This document shows, piece by piece, positions 1 to 9,018 of a stretch of DNA of 64,000 nucleotides. Each line of letters opens with the position of its first letter. The first letter of the stretch is position 1. Under the pieces are notes generated by a model. The model saw only the letters and a program-made list of their open reading frames with translations, searched no databases and was not told where the DNA came from. The stretch is taken from the NCBI RefSeq assembly GCF_000280055.1, contig NZ_ALAB01000001.1, positions 1 to 64,000 on the forward strand, given 5' to 3'. This DNA comes from Alishewanella aestuarii B11 (GTDB taxonomy: Bacteria; Pseudomonadota; Gammaproteobacteria; Enterobacterales; Alteromonadaceae). The position numbers and the translations under genes were made by a program.

Positions 1-74
1 GACTCAATTTTATTTCACTTACTGCTTCACTCTGCTTTTCGGGGCTTTCATCAGCACCCTGAAGCGAGGCGGCC

Positions 75-102
75 ATTTTAGTGATTTAAACGTTACTGTC
101 AA
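75..102 (-). promoter_or_regulatory. rRNA operon promoter P2 (tandem with P1)
   Basis: A consensus -35 TTGACA (102-97), 16-bp spacer and TAAAAT -10 (80-75) followed by GGCCGCC lie about 117 bp downstream of P1 on the same strand. Two tandem promoters with short spacers and GC-rich discriminators are typical of rrn operons. The remaining 74 bases to the window edge would be leader; no boxA is visible there. Confidence 0.7.
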
Positions 103-191
103 GCGTCTTTTTCAAGATTTTTGAGCGCTTCGCTTTGTCACCCGGCTTGCCAGCTAAACTCGTTTAGCGCAGCACCCGTGGCATGGCGCGC

Positions 192-219
192 ATTATAGGG
201 AGTTTTAACGAGGCTGCAA
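192..219 (-). promoter_or_regulatory. rRNA operon promoter P1 (reads off the left edge)
   Basis: On the minus strand a -35 TTGCAG (219-214), a 16-bp spacer and a perfect -10 TATAAT (197-192) are followed by the GC-rich discriminator GCGCGCC. AT-rich sequence lies upstream on the minus strand (about 220-250), as an UP element would. This is the architecture of stringently controlled rRNA promoters. The rRNA genes themselves would lie to the left of the window. Confidence 0.75.
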
Positions 220-327
220 GCAGAGTTTATAGAAAACTTCGGGTTTTTAGATCGTTCGCAGAAAAATGCAGCGAAAAGCGCTTTTTTAGAACATTTACTG
301 CATAATAACGCAGCACTGGAGGAAATG

Positions 328-858
328 ATGACAATAAGAGCTTATAAAGGTGTATTGCCGACCCTGGCAGAAGGCGTTTATGTGGATGAGTCAAGCGTAC
401 TGGTTGGCGATATCGTGTTGGCTAAAGATGTCAGTATCTGGCCATTAGTTGTTGCGCGGGGGGATGTTAACTATATCCGGATTGGCGCCCGCACTAATGT
501 GCAGGACGGTTCAGTATTACATTTATCCAGGCCGAGCAACGGCAAGCCGGAAGGTTCGCCGCTTATTATTGGTGAAGATGTTACTGTAGGCCATAAGGTG
601 ATGCTGCATGGCTGTACCCTGGGTAACCGCATTTTGATTGGTATGGGTGCTATCGTGATGGATGACGTTATTGTCGAAGATGATGTCATTATCGGTGCCG
701 GTAGTTTAGTACCACCAGGTAAAAGACTACAAAGTGGTTATCTGTATGTTGGCAGCCCTGCGAAACAGGCACGTCCGCTTAATGATAATGAGAAAGCCTT
801 TTTAAAAGAATCTGCCAGCAATTATGTGCAACTGAAAAACGAGTACCTGACTGGCTAG
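328..858 (+). CDS. yrdA: Gamma-type carbonic anhydrase family protein YrdA
   Basis: The 176-residue protein is a left-handed beta-helix protein of the gamma-carbonic anhydrase family. Hexapeptide-type repeats (G/I/V-rich, such as IIGEDVTVGH) fill most of its length. The three expected metal-binding histidines are present near residues 65 (VLHLS), 89 (VGHKV) and 94 (MLHGC). The start is taken at the second of two adjacent ATGs because GGAGG at 318-322 is better spaced from it; 325 is the alternative. In E. coli yrdA also sits beside aroE and yrdB. Whether this branch hydrates CO2 in vivo is uncertain; it may be a metal-binding acyltransferase-like protein. Confidence 0.9.
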   Translation: MTIRAYKGVLPTLAEGVYVDESSVLVGDIVLAKDVSIWPLVVARGDVNYIRIGARTNVQDGSVLHLSRPSNGKPEGSPLIIGEDVTVGHKVMLHGCTLGNRILIGMGAIVMDDVIVEDDVIIGAGSLVPPGKRLQSGYLYVGSPAKQARPLNDNEKAFLKESASNYVQLKNEYLTG

Positions 859-870
859 CTCATACCGAGA

Positions 871-1119
871 TTAATCGTTGCCGGTTAGCCAGATCTCACC
901 GGCACTATTATATGTATCTGCAGCAATCGCGGCCTCTGCTAAATCTTCCCAATAAAAGCTATCGGCCTGCACTTGCTGCAAAAAATCCGCGGCGCTCAGT
1001 GTCGAAGGTATCGGAATAAAGCAGCGGACTTTTAGTCCCGCCACCAGGCAACTAAAGCTAATAGCCGCTGCGTTGCCGGCAATCGAAAAGTCATTGTTGA
1101 AAATTAACTGTTGATTCAT
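871..1119 (-). CDS. yrdB: DUF1488 family protein (YrdB-like)
   Basis: This is a small protein of 82 residues. The pattern of an aromatic-rich middle and a C-terminal acidic, alanine-rich segment ending in GEIWL is typical of the DUF1488/YrdB family, whose function is unknown. Its start overlaps the aroE stop as ATGA (1116-1119), so it is translationally coupled to aroE, matching the aroE-yrdB order of enterobacteria. It converges on yrdA with a gap of only 12 bp. The family call rests on context and general similarity. Confidence 0.7.
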   Translation of the reverse strand: MNQQLIFNNDFSIAGNAAAISFSCLVAGLKVRCFIPIPSTLSAADFLQQVQADSFYWEDLAEAAIAADTYNSAGEIWLTGND

Positions 1120-1931
1120 CGCCCGAGTTCCGCGCTTAACGCCTGCAGTACCGGCGCCACCTCCGGTAGCTTGCCACGCCAGATCCGAAACGCTTCCGCT
1201 GCTTGCCCGACCAACATACCCAGGCCATCAGCAATCTTTGGTACGCCCTGCTGCTGACACCAAACTAAGAACGGGGTCGGCGTCTTACCATACAACATAT
1301 CATAAGCCAACTCACAGCCGGCCAGATGCTGCGCAGCTAACTCAGGACGTGCACCGGTTAACCCAGATGAGGTGGCATTAATGATTAGTTGATACGCAAG
1401 GTCTGGGATCGCCGTTAAGGCACAAGCTATGACCTTTCCCGGGAAACTCGCTGCGATAGCCTGCGCTTTTTCGACTGTACGGTTGGCGAGGATCACCTCA
1501 CTGACACCAGCCGCCAATAGCGGACCTATCACACCGCGACTGGCCCCACCGGCGCCCAGTAACAGCACCCGCTTTGCTTTTAGTGTTATGCCAAGCCGCT
1601 GCAGATCCGTCACCAGACCAATACCATCGGTATTGTCGCCCCATAGTTGGCCACTTGAGTCAAAGTATAGGGTATTGACGGCGCCAGCTGCGCTGGCTCT
1701 TGCGGTTAACTGTTCAGCCAGATGAAATGCTTGTTCTTTAAAAGGTACAGTGATATTGCCGCCCTTTCCGCCAGCTGCCACAAAAGCATGCCAGTGTTCG
1801 GCAAAGCCGTCGACTGGTGCTAGAATGGCCTCGTATTGCATCGACTCTGCCGTTTGCTGTGCGAACAGGCGGTGGATAAAGGGTGATTTTGAATGCCCTA
1901 TCGGATTTCCAAACACAGCGTAACGGTCCAC
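1116..1931 (-). CDS. aroE: Shikimate dehydrogenase (NADP+)
   Basis: It reduces 3-dehydroshikimate to shikimate in aromatic amino acid synthesis. The start is set at a GTG (1931-1929), giving MDRYAVFGNPIGHSKSP and 271 residues, essentially the E. coli AroE length; an upstream ATG at 1985 would add an unconserved extension running into the divergent gene. The shikimate-binding SKSP and NITVPFKEQA with its catalytic lysine are present, followed by the Rossmann loop GAGGASRGV. The reading frame overlaps yrdB downstream and is divergent from the truncated hemoglobin gene, leaving almost no promoter space between the two starts. Confidence 0.95.
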   Translation of the reverse strand: MDRYAVFGNPIGHSKSPFIHRLFAQQTAESMQYEAILAPVDGFAEHWHAFVAAGGKGGNITVPFKEQAFHLAEQLTARASAAGAVNTLYFDSSGQLWGDNTDGIGLVTDLQRLGITLKAKRVLLLGAGGASRGVIGPLLAAGVSEVILANRTVEKAQAIAASFPGKVIACALTAIPDLAYQLIINATSSGLTGARPELAAQHLAGCELAYDMLYGKTPTPFLVWCQQQGVPKIADGLGMLVGQAAEAFRIWRGKLPEVAPVLQALSAELGR

Positions 1932-1938
1932 TTTATTT

Positions 1939-2388
1939 ATGCCTTTTAAAAAGTTAGTCCAAATGTTCAGTAAAAAAACCAGCAATCAGGATAATACGGC
2001 ACATCCGACATTCGGGCAAACCCCTTACCAGCTAATGGGAGGGGAAACGGCAGTGCGGGCGCTGGCAAATCGCTTTTACGATATTATGGCAACCGCACCG
2101 GAAGCCAAAGAGTTGTACGCCATCCACCCACTGCCGCTGGATGGTATCCGGCAAAAGTTTTTTGAATTCTTATCCGGCTGGCTTGGCGGCCCGGCCCTGT
2201 TCGAGCAGAAATATGGCCATCCGCGGCTGCGTGCCCGCCACCTACCCTTTACTGTAAATCAGCAACTCAGAGATCAGTGGATGTTCTGTATGGAGCAGGC
2301 GTTAGATGAGGTGGTAGAAAACAAAATGCTGCGTGATGGTATTCGCCAGTCGATTGGGCAACTGGCGAGTCATATGATCAACTGTTAG
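1939..2388 (+). CDS. Group II truncated hemoglobin (YjbI-like)
   Basis: This 149-residue protein has a heme-binding 2/2 globin fold. Visible marks are the FYDIM helix, the [12 protein letters not shown] segment and [14 protein letters not shown], which carries the proximal histidine region of group II truncated globins. Such proteins bind O2 or NO and are linked to oxidative and nitrosative stress protection. No good ribosome-binding site precedes the ATG at 1939; an internal ATG at 1963 would remove the first eight residues and still keep the globin domain. Its stop overlaps the convergent hemF stop by a few bases. Confidence 0.85.
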   Translation: MPFKKLVQMFSKKTSNQDNTAHPTFGQTPYQLMGGETAVRALANRFYDIMATAPEAKELYAIHPLPLDGIRQKFFEFLSGWLGGPALFEQKYGHPRLRARHLPFTVNQQLRDQWMFCMEQALDEVVENKMLRDGIRQSIGQLASHMINC

Positions 2389-3314
2389 TTAGTCAGAATT
2401 TGCAACCAATCCTGCGGTTTTAAATAGCGTTCGTAGAGTAAGGCTTCGGGGCTTCCCGGCTCCGGCTGATAACCATATTGCCAACGCACCAGTGGCGGCA
2501 TCGACATTAAAATCGACTCGGTACGGCCACCACTTTGTAAGCCAAACAGGGTGCCACGGTCATATACCAGATTAAATTCGACGTAACGGCCACGCCGGTA
2601 TAGCTGGAACTGCCGCTCGCGCTCGCCATAGGGGATGTCTTTGCGCTTAGCCACTATAGGTAAGTAAGCCTGGCAGAACGCCTCGCCGACCGCTCGCATT
2701 AAGGCAAAGCTTTGCTCAAAACCCGGTGCATTAAGATCATCGAAAAATAAACCGCCGACACCACGGGTTTCGCCACGGTGTTTGAGATAGAAATAGTCAT
2801 CACACCATTTCTTATAGTCTGGGTAGTAATTAGCGCCAAAGGGATCCACGGCCTGTTTCGCCGTTTGATGCCAATGGATCACATCTTCTTCAAATGGATA
2901 ATACGGTGTCAGGTCAAAGCCCCCGCCGAACCACCACACTGGCTCTGCGCCTTCCTTTTCGGCAATAAAAAACCTGACATTGGCATGCGTGGTTGGCAGA
3001 TAAGGGTTATGCGGGTGGATCACCAAGGATACGCCGCAGGCATTGAAATTACGCCCGGTCAGCTCCGGTCGGTGCGCTGTGGCCGAGGCGGGCATTTGCG
3101 CACCAAAGACGTGCGAGTAATTCACCCCTGCCTGCTCAAAGACCTTGCCTCCGGTGAGGACCCGGCTGCGACCACCGCCCCCCTCTGCCCGCTGCCAGGC
3201 ATCTTCTACAAAGGCCGCGCCACCGTCAGCCTGCTGTAATTGTTGGCAAATCTGATCCTGCAGCGCCATTAAGAATGCCTGCACCTGCGCTAACTGGGTT
3301 TGATAGGGTTGCAT
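2385..3314 (-). CDS. hemF: Oxygen-dependent coproporphyrinogen III oxidase
   Basis: The enzyme decarboxylates coproporphyrinogen III to protoporphyrinogen IX in heme synthesis under air. The 309-residue protein contains the family signatures [37 protein letters not shown], and [31 protein letters not shown] (the last quoted in part of a longer conserved block near the C-terminus). CAGGAG is well spaced from the ATG at 3314, so this start is preferred over the adjacent TTG. It converges with the globin gene and is divergent from purE. Confidence 0.95.
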   Translation of the reverse strand: MQPYQTQLAQVQAFLMALQDQICQQLQQADGGAAFVEDAWQRAEGGGGRSRVLTGGKVFEQAGVNYSHVFGAQMPASATAHRPELTGRNFNACGVSLVIHPHNPYLPTTHANVRFFIAEKEGAEPVWWFGGGFDLTPYYPFEEDVIHWHQTAKQAVDPFGANYYPDYKKWCDDYFYLKHRGETRGVGGLFFDDLNAPGFEQSFALMRAVGEAFCQAYLPIVAKRKDIPYGERERQFQLYRRGRYVEFNLVYDRGTLFGLQSGGRTESILMSMPPLVRWQYGYQPEPGSPEALLYERYLKPQDWLQILTN

Positions 3315-3372
3315 CAATACTCCTGCCTGTCTGAGTCAGCGGGCTGTCTGGCAGCGCTGCTGTACTAAAAAT

Positions 3373-3401
3373 TTTCTTCAGTTGCCGATGACGGGTATAA
3401 T
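3373..3401 (+). promoter_or_regulatory. Probable purEK promoter
   Basis: A perfect -10 TATAAT (3396-3401) with a weak -35 TTTCTT (3373-3378) and 17-bp spacing lies about 48 bp before purE. No sequence resembling the E. coli PurR operator is visible here, so purine control, if any, works differently. Confidence 0.5.
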
Positions 3402-3448
3402 ACCGCTTTACGGCCCGATGTTCATTACGTACAGAGAAGGAAACCACT

Positions 3449-3940
3449 ATGCAGGTTGGTATTATCATGGGTTCAACGTCTGATTGGCCTACCATGAAAC
3501 TCGCAGCAGATATGCTGGACCGGTTTGGTATTGCCTATGAAACCCGGGTGGTTTCCGCACACCGTACACCACAACTGCTGGCCGAGTATGCCAGCTCAGC
3601 CGCCAGCCGTGGTTTAAAAGTGATTATTGCCGGTGCCGGCGGCGCGGCACACCTGCCGGGTATGGCCGCTGCTTTTACCAGCCTGCCGGTACTGGGTGTG
3701 CCGGTACAATCGAAAGCCTTAAAAGGCATTGATTCGCTGCTATCAATAGTCCAGATGCCCAAAGGTGTTGCAGTCGGCACCCTGGCCATCGGCGAAGCTG
3801 GTGCTGCCAATGCAGGCTTGCTAGCGGCGCAAATTCTTGCCACCTCAGACGCGGCCTTAATGCAGCAAATTGATGCCTTCCGCGCCGCCCAAACCGAAAG
3901 CGTATTAAGCCAACCGGATCCAGCACAGGTTGCACTATGA
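3449..3940 (+). CDS. purE: N5-carboxyaminoimidazole ribonucleotide mutase
   Basis: Class I PurE converts N5-CAIR to CAIR in de novo purine synthesis. The 163-residue protein has the family motifs GSTSDWPTM at the N-terminus, SAHRTP with the catalytic histidine, and [20 protein letters not shown] precedes the ATG. The gene overlaps purK by ATGA (3937-3940), so the two are translationally coupled as usual. The E. coli yrdD-tsaC-aroE neighbourhood has no purEK, so the operon has been placed between hemF and yrdD in this lineage. Confidence 0.97.
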   Translation: MQVGIIMGSTSDWPTMKLAADMLDRFGIAYETRVVSAHRTPQLLAEYASSAASRGLKVIIAGAGGAAHLPGMAAAFTSLPVLGVPVQSKALKGIDSLLSIVQMPKGVAVGTLAIGEAGAANAGLLAAQILATSDAALMQQIDAFRAAQTESVLSQPDPAQVAL

Positions 3941-5067
3941 AAGTATTAGTTTTAGGCGCCGGGCAGCTGGCCCGGATGATGGCGCTGGCCGGTGCGCCGC
4001 TGAATATCAGCATCAGTGCTTATGATGTGAACAGCGATAATATCGTGCATCCATTAACCCAGCAATTACTGGGTAACGGTTTGGCGCAAGCGCTGGCCGA
4101 TGCCGATATCGTAACGGCTGAATTTGAGCATATTCCACTGCCGGTGTTAGCACAATGCCAGCAAAGCGGTAAGTTTTTACCCGGTGCGCAGGCCATTCAG
4201 GTTGGCGGTGATCGCCGGCTGGAAAAAAGCCTGTTACAAACCGCGGGTGTCGCAACCAGTGCCTTTACTGTGATCAATAACGAAACGGACTTTAACGCCG
4301 CTATCGCGCAATTGGGTTTGCCACTGGTGTTTAAAAGTGCGCTGGCTGGCTACGATGGCAAGGGACAGTGGCGGTTAAAAGACGCGGCAGCCGCGCCGGC
4401 ATTATGGCAAGAATTGGCGGCTTTCTTAGCAGCGGATCCCCAGCAGGCTATAGTTGCCGAGCAGTTTATTCGTTTTGACCGTGAAGTCTCACTGGTCGGT
4501 GCCCGTAACCGCCATGGAGAGATCAAGGTTTATCCGTTGACAGAGAACCACCATGTTAATGGCGTACTCAGTGTGTCGCTGGCTCGCCCGGTAGACACCG
4601 CACTACAACAGCAAGCGGAACAAATGTTTACCGCCGTCGCCGAGCAGCTGGACTATGTTGGGGTGTTGGCTATCGAGTTCTTCGATGTACAGGGTAAGCT
4701 GCTGGTCAATGAGCTGGCACCGCGGGTGCATAACTCCGGCCACTGGACACAGCAAGGCGCTGACTGTTGCCAGTTCGCGAATCATTTACGGGCCGTGTGT
4801 GGTTTGCCATTGGGCAGTACGGCTTTGATCCGGCCTACGCTGATGGTTAATATCCTTGGCGAAGACCAGGTCCCGGACAGTATCCTCGAACTACCGGCGC
4901 TGGGCTTACACTGGTACGGTAAAACCAAGCGCGCCGGGCGTAAAATGGGACATATAAATTTATCTGCCAACAGCACCGCAGAGTTAAAGGCTCGCTTTGC
5001 CCAGCTGATTGACCTGTTACCCGCCGCCACCTTCCCCGAACTGGAACAGATGTTACAGCAGCTATAA
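3937..5067 (+). CDS. purK: N5-carboxyaminoimidazole ribonucleotide synthase
   Basis: This ATP-grasp enzyme makes N5-CAIR from AIR, bicarbonate and ATP, feeding PurE. The 376-residue length fits the family. Visible are the N-terminal [10 protein letters not shown] nucleotide-fold motif, the ATP-grasp loop AGYDGKGQW, the [10 protein letters not shown] strand and the metal-binding [14 protein letters not shown] near residue 265. It is translationally coupled to purE and converges with yrdD. Confidence 0.97.
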   Translation: MKVLVLGAGQLARMMALAGAPLNISISAYDVNSDNIVHPLTQQLLGNGLAQALADADIVTAEFEHIPLPVLAQCQQSGKFLPGAQAIQVGGDRRLEKSLLQTAGVATSAFTVINNETDFNAAIAQLGLPLVFKSALAGYDGKGQWRLKDAAAAPALWQELAAFLAADPQQAIVAEQFIRFDREVSLVGARNRHGEIKVYPLTENHHVNGVLSVSLARPVDTALQQQAEQMFTAVAEQLDYVGVLAIEFFDVQGKLLVNELAPRVHNSGHWTQQGADCCQFANHLRAVCGLPLGSTALIRPTLMVNILGEDQVPDSILELPALGLHWYGKTKRAGRKMGHINLSANSTAELKARFAQLIDLLPAATFPELEQMLQQL

Positions 5068-5069
5068 CT

Positions 5070-5090
5070 GAGGGCACCATCTGGTGCTCT
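5070..5090. terminator. Possible bidirectional terminator between purK and yrdD
   Basis: A GC-rich hairpin, GGCACC (73-78 of the 5000s) paired with GGTGCT after a 4-base loop, lies immediately after the purK stop. There is no long T run on the plus side, so efficiency is doubtful. Confidence 0.35.
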
Positions 5091-5628
5091 AGCCAGCCTT
5101 TGCCGGCTGCTTTTTCTGACAAGCTTTAGCGGCACAATACAGGCCGCTTTTCTTTTGCAGTAACAGTGGAAACTGACAGAACTGACAAGTTCCAAGCTGC
5201 GGCGCATCATTGACCAGAAAGCGGCAATCCGGATAACGGTTACAGCCCCAGAAGGTCTTACCAAACTTGCTCAGCCGCTCTGTTAACTGACCTTGCTGGC
5301 ACTGCGGACAGGCAATGCTGCTACTGGCTGACGCTTCTTCGTGTACCACAAAATGGCAATCCGGGTAACGGGTGCACCCGATAAACATGCCATAACGGCC
5401 ATGCTTCACCGCCAGCGGTGCGGCACATTCCGGGCAGGGTTCATCCTCTAGGATCTTGACCACCGTATTATCATGCGGATGTAGTGGCTTCAGATAGTCG
5501 CAGACCGGATAACTGCTACAGCCCAGAAAGGGGCCACTTTTACCGGAGCGAATAACTAAAGGCTGCCCGCATTGCGGGCAGGGTTCGGGGTGCTGTGGTA
5601 ACTGAAACAGCGGGTTATGATCAGACAT
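5089..5628 (-). CDS. yrdD: Topoisomerase-type zinc-ribbon protein YrdD
   Basis: The protein is 179 residues long with three C4 zinc-ribbon repeats (CPQCGQP...GCSSYPVC, CPECAAP...GCTRYPDC, CPQCQQG...GCNRYPDC) plus a fourth degenerate CQFC/CAAKAC pair. These repeats match the C-terminal DNA-binding modules of bacterial topoisomerase I, but no topoisomerase catalytic domain is present. E. coli YrdD has the same length and location upstream of smg/dprA. A role in nucleic-acid binding is inferred. It is likely co-transcribed after smg. Confidence 0.9.
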   Translation of the reverse strand: MSDHNPLFQLPQHPEPCPQCGQPLVIRSGKSGPFLGCSSYPVCDYLKPLHPHDNTVVKILEDEPCPECAAPLAVKHGRYGMFIGCTRYPDCHFVVHEEASASSSIACPQCQQGQLTERLSKFGKTFWGCNRYPDCRFLVNDAPQLGTCQFCQFPLLLQKKSGLYCAAKACQKKQPAKAG

Positions 5629-5671
5629 CCGTCTATATGATCTCTAGATAAGCTTACAGTGGTGCCTTAGC

Positions 5672-6145
5672 TTAATGCAGCGGGCCGTCCACTTCGTCAA
5701 AGATTAAATCTTCCATCTGGGCGTAGGCAGTTTCTTTACCTGGTACATTGAACAGCACCATCAGCACCACCCACTTTAAATCTTCCAGACTGATACTGGC
5801 AGCATCCAAATCCATGACCCGATCGATCACCATTTCCCGGGTGGTCGCATCCAGCACATTGATTTGCTCCAGAAACATCAGGAAACCCTGACCGGCAGTA
5901 TCGATTTTCCGATATTCTTCTGCCGTATAAATCCGGGTGGCAGTACTGACCGCCTTGGTCAGATAAGGCTTGATATGATTTTCCTGCAACGCTGACAGGC
6001 GGTCTAGCCACTTCAGAGCACGGAAAATATCATCATCGTGAAAACCGGCTTTACTGAGCTCTTTAGTCAGATCCGCATGGTTCACATAAACATCGGCTTC
6101 GTTATGGATGTAATTTTCGAACAGATAAACGAGGATATCAAACAT
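5672..6145 (-). CDS. smg: Smg family protein (DUF494)
   Basis: The 157-residue acidic protein starts MFDILVYLFENYI and matches the DUF494/Smg family in length and N-terminus; its function is unknown. It begins 2 bp after the dprA stop, so it is almost certainly in the same operon (dprA-smg-yrdD). The dprA-smg pairing is conserved in gammaproteobacteria. Confidence 0.92.
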   Translation of the reverse strand: MFDILVYLFENYIHNEADVYVNHADLTKELSKAGFHDDDIFRALKWLDRLSALQENHIKPYLTKAVSTATRIYTAEEYRKIDTAGQGFLMFLEQINVLDATTREMVIDRVMDLDAASISLEDLKWVVLMVLFNVPGKETAYAQMEDLIFDEVDGPLH

Positions 6146-6147
6146 CT

Positions 6148-7230
6148 TCAGGCACTCCTCACTCTTATGTAACCACCGGGGACTACTGCTACCCTGCCTG
6201 CAAGTTCTAGTTGCAGCAAGGCAATGGATACGTCTGTTACTGACATGCCGGAGCGTTCTGCCAACTGATCAGTGGCAATAGGCTCATCTCCTACGTTAGC
6301 TAACAACTGCTGTTCAGACAAGCTGATTTCAGGATTTTTTTCCGTTTTGGCTAAACCGTTATCGGCAAACAGCGCCCGCTCTTCCAGGATATCGGCCACG
6401 GAGGTGACAAGTTTAGCACCCTGTTGGATCAGATAATGGCAACCAGCAGCCTGAGTATTAAACAAAGCGCCCGGCACGGCAAAGACTTCGCGGTTGTACT
6501 GCACCGCCAGATGGGCACTGATTAAGGAACCGCTGCGCAGTGCCGCCTCCACCACCAGGGTACCAGTACTTAGCCCGACGACAATGCGGTTACGCTGCGG
6601 AAAAAACTCTGCCCGGGCGCGTACATCCGGAAAATACTCACTGACTAAGGCTCCGTGCTGCACTATTCTGCCGGCCAGCGCCCGATTGCCTACCGGATAG
6701 ATTTGTCGCAGGCCATGACCCAGTACCGCTATGGTCTTGCCACCCGCCTCCAGTGCCCCCAGATGACTCTCACTATCAATTCCCTGTGCCATGCCGCTGG
6801 TAATCACCATCCCCTGCGTACTGAGTTCAGCCGCAAACTGGCGGGCAATTTGCCGGCCACCCGGTGTCGGTGAGCGACTACCGACCATCGCAATTTGTGC
6901 CTGTTGTAACAGCTCAGCATCGCCTTTCACAAAGAGCACAGCCGGTGGATGCGGCGTTTCTTTTAACAGCAGAGGATAACGGGGATCATCGAAGCAAAGT
7001 AAGTGATGCTGTGGGCTTTCAGCTTGCCACTGCAGCGCTTGTTCGACCCAGGGTTGGCTTTGATAACAAAGCAGCTGGGCTTGTTTCGCTGTTAAGCCCA
7101 GTTGTTGCAGGGTGCTGGCCGGCAGCCTGACTAAGGCTGCCAGTTCCAGATGTTGGCACAGCTGTCGGATGCGATGGCCATCTAAGCCATGTACAACGGC
7201 TGCGGCCAGCCAGTGTTGTAGCAGTTCCAT
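6148..7230 (-). CDS. dprA: DNA-processing protein DprA (Smf)
   Basis: DprA binds incoming single-stranded DNA and loads RecA during natural transformation; many non-competent bacteria keep it too. The 360-residue protein has an N-terminal helical domain, then a Rossmann-like domain with GSRSPTPGGRQIARQFA, GMAQGIDSESHLGAL and NRIVVGLSTGTLVVEA, and a C-terminal winged helix (SEQQLLANVGDEPIATDQLAE onward). It is followed after 2 bp by smg and preceded by the LysM-protein gene on the same strand. Confidence 0.95.
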   Translation of the reverse strand: MELLQHWLAAAVVHGLDGHRIRQLCQHLELAALVRLPASTLQQLGLTAKQAQLLCYQSQPWVEQALQWQAESPQHHLLCFDDPRYPLLLKETPHPPAVLFVKGDAELLQQAQIAMVGSRSPTPGGRQIARQFAAELSTQGMVITSGMAQGIDSESHLGALEAGGKTIAVLGHGLRQIYPVGNRALAGRIVQHGALVSEYFPDVRARAEFFPQRNRIVVGLSTGTLVVEAALRSGSLISAHLAVQYNREVFAVPGALFNTQAAGCHYLIQQGAKLVTSVADILEERALFADNGLAKTEKNPEISLSEQQLLANVGDEPIATDQLAERSGMSVTDVSIALLQLELAGRVAVVPGGYIRVRSA

Positions 7231-7257
7231 TTTGTCGCATCATCCCTGAACTACCGT

Positions 7258-8367
7258 TTACAGGTTGGTAATAATGTCTCCAACCCGGATCGGTTTATCG
7301 GTTTGCGTCACCACAGCGAAACTGACGTTATCTGATGTTTTAAATACCATCAGCTCGCCCACTTTTTCTTTTGGCATCTCTAGCACTTCACCGCCAAAGT
7401 CGCGCATCACTTTTTGTAGTCTGGAAGCATCTTCCAGATATACCGGCTTACCACTACCGTCAACCACAGTCGGCGATTGCCGGTAAATACCCAGCATATG
7501 GCCGGCACGTAGCGCGCTCTGGCCCAGATTTAATACCACCACATCCATGCGCGCAAACTCCCGCAGATCTGACGAGCTGGCAATAATCTTACCGCTGACC
7601 GCCTGCTCGGGTTTCGTCATCACAAACTGAGCCGGTAAGGCCTGCTGATCATAAGCCGGGATCACCTTATCACCCTGCCGGATTTCGCGGGTCACCGACA
7701 ACACCCGCATGGCAGCCGGTTCAAAACTTGAGCCCTCGCTGCCCGCCTGACCTGGTCGGAAAGCACGGGTAGTCGCAATTAAACGTGTCTCATAGCCCAG
7801 TACTTCGCCACTATCCGGGTCGACATAAGCACGGCCCGGCCGGTAAACTGCGTAGGCCGCACCCTCTACCAGTTCACCTTTAACATAAAGTGTATTGGTC
7901 TCATTGGCACTCTTAGCTGCCGAGTTGCTGCCAAGAATATAAGGCAAGGCATCGATTTGCTGTTGTGACATCGCCTGATCGTAACTGAGAAATGGCCGGA
8001 TAATACCCAAAGGTAAGGTAGCAATAGCATCAGGGTTTTTGTGAATTGTCCGCCCCTGAGGAGTCAACCGCATAGCTCTTTTGTTGCTGAGTCCCAAACG
8101 CGGGCGCCCTTCACTGTCAAAGGTGAGAGACAACACATCGCCGGGATAGATCAGGTGTGGATTATCCACCTGCGGATTCATTTGCCAGAGTTCTGGCCAA
8201 CGCCAGGGTTGATTCAGATATAAACCCGAGATATCCCAAAGGGTATCTCCCGGTTTTACCACATAGGTTGCAGGCGCATCTGGGCGCACTTGCAATACAT
8301 CCGCTGTTACCGCCGCAGAAAACCAGCATAACAAGGCCGCCAGTGTCAGTGTTATTTTTTTCAGCAT
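7258..8367 (-). CDS. LysM-domain exported protein
   Basis: This is an envelope protein of 369 residues. It starts with a signal peptide (MLKKITLTLAALLCWFSAAVTA, lysines followed by a hydrophobic core and an A-x-A-like cleavage region). One LysM domain follows at about residues 33-80 (YVVKPGDTLWDISGLYL...NPHLIYPGDVLSL), predicted to bind peptidoglycan. The rest is a conserved domain of unknown function, rich in beta structure, with a GRAYVDPDSGEVLGYE segment. Such a gene is commonly found between dprA and def in this group. Its start faces def across about 120 bp, which must hold both promoters. Confidence 0.88.
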   Translation of the reverse strand: MLKKITLTLAALLCWFSAAVTADVLQVRPDAPATYVVKPGDTLWDISGLYLNQPWRWPELWQMNPQVDNPHLIYPGDVLSLTFDSEGRPRLGLSNKRAMRLTPQGRTIHKNPDAIATLPLGIIRPFLSYDQAMSQQQIDALPYILGSNSAAKSANETNTLYVKGELVEGAAYAVYRPGRAYVDPDSGEVLGYETRLIATTRAFRPGQAGSEGSSFEPAAMRVLSVTREIRQGDKVIPAYDQQALPAQFVMTKPEQAVSGKIIASSSDLREFARMDVVVLNLGQSALRAGHMLGIYRQSPTVVDGSGKPVYLEDASRLQKVMRDFGGEVLEMPKEKVGELMVFKTSDNVSFAVVTQTDKPIRVGDIITNL

Positions 8368-8490
8368 GCCCGCATCCTTAACCCTATACTCATTTTTATT
8401 AATTACACGCTAAGCTGTTATTAAAGCGCAATAATGGCTAAAATTAAAACATACCACAGCGAACTAATTAAAGCATATTTTGTAGGTGTT

Positions 8491-9006
8491 ATGGCAGTTT
8501 TAAAAGTATTACATTTTCCCGATGAGCGTTTACGCACCATTGCTAAGCCAGTGGCGGAAGTTAACGCCGAAATTCGTCAGCTGGTCAAAGACATGCTGGA
8601 GACCATGTATGACGAAAATGGCATTGGTCTGGCCGCAACTCAGGTTAACGTCCACCTGCGGGTGGTGGTGATCGATTTGTCGGAAGAGCGCAATCAACCG
8701 CAGGTCTTTATCAACCCGGAAATCATCGCCCATGATGGCGAGACCAGCTACGAAGAGGGCTGTTTATCAGTACCGCAGAACTATGCTTCGGTATCGCGGG
8801 CGAAAAATGTCACGGTAAAGGCGCAGGATATCGATGGTAACTGGTTTGAGTTACAAGCCGACGGCTTATTGGCGATCTGCTTGCAGCATGAACTGGATCA
8901 TTTAATTGGTAAGCTGTTTATCGATTATCTGTCACCGCTAAAACGCGATCGGATCCGGAAGAAACTGGAAAAAGAAGCCAAACTGGCTGAGCGCCACGCG
9001 CTGTAA
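8491..9006 (+). CDS. def: Peptide deformylase
   Basis: The enzyme removes the N-formyl group from new proteins. The start is placed at 8491 ([14 protein letters not shown], preceded by TAGGTG), giving 171 residues as in the family; an earlier in-frame ATG at 8434 adds an unconserved 19 residues. All three metal-site motifs are present: [16 protein letters not shown] (cysteine ligand) and QHELDHLIG (two histidines and catalytic glutamate). It is the first gene of a def-fmt-rsmB-trkA operon, as in E. coli. Confidence 0.97.
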   Translation: MAVLKVLHFPDERLRTIAKPVAEVNAEIRQLVKDMLETMYDENGIGLAATQVNVHLRVVVIDLSEERNQPQVFINPEIIAHDGETSYEEGCLSVPQNYASVSRAKNVTVKAQDIDGNWFELQADGLLAICLQHELDHLIGKLFIDYLSPLKRDRIRKKLEKEAKLAERHAL

Positions 9007-9018
9007 ACAGGATTTAAT

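Noticed and set aside
3318-3448. PurR operator upstream of purE
   Set aside because: No sequence resembling the ACGCAAACGTTTGCGT-type operator is present between hemF and purE.
8434-8490. Longer N-terminus for peptide deformylase
   Set aside because: The extra 19 residues are not part of the family and the ATG at 8491 has a ribosome-binding site.
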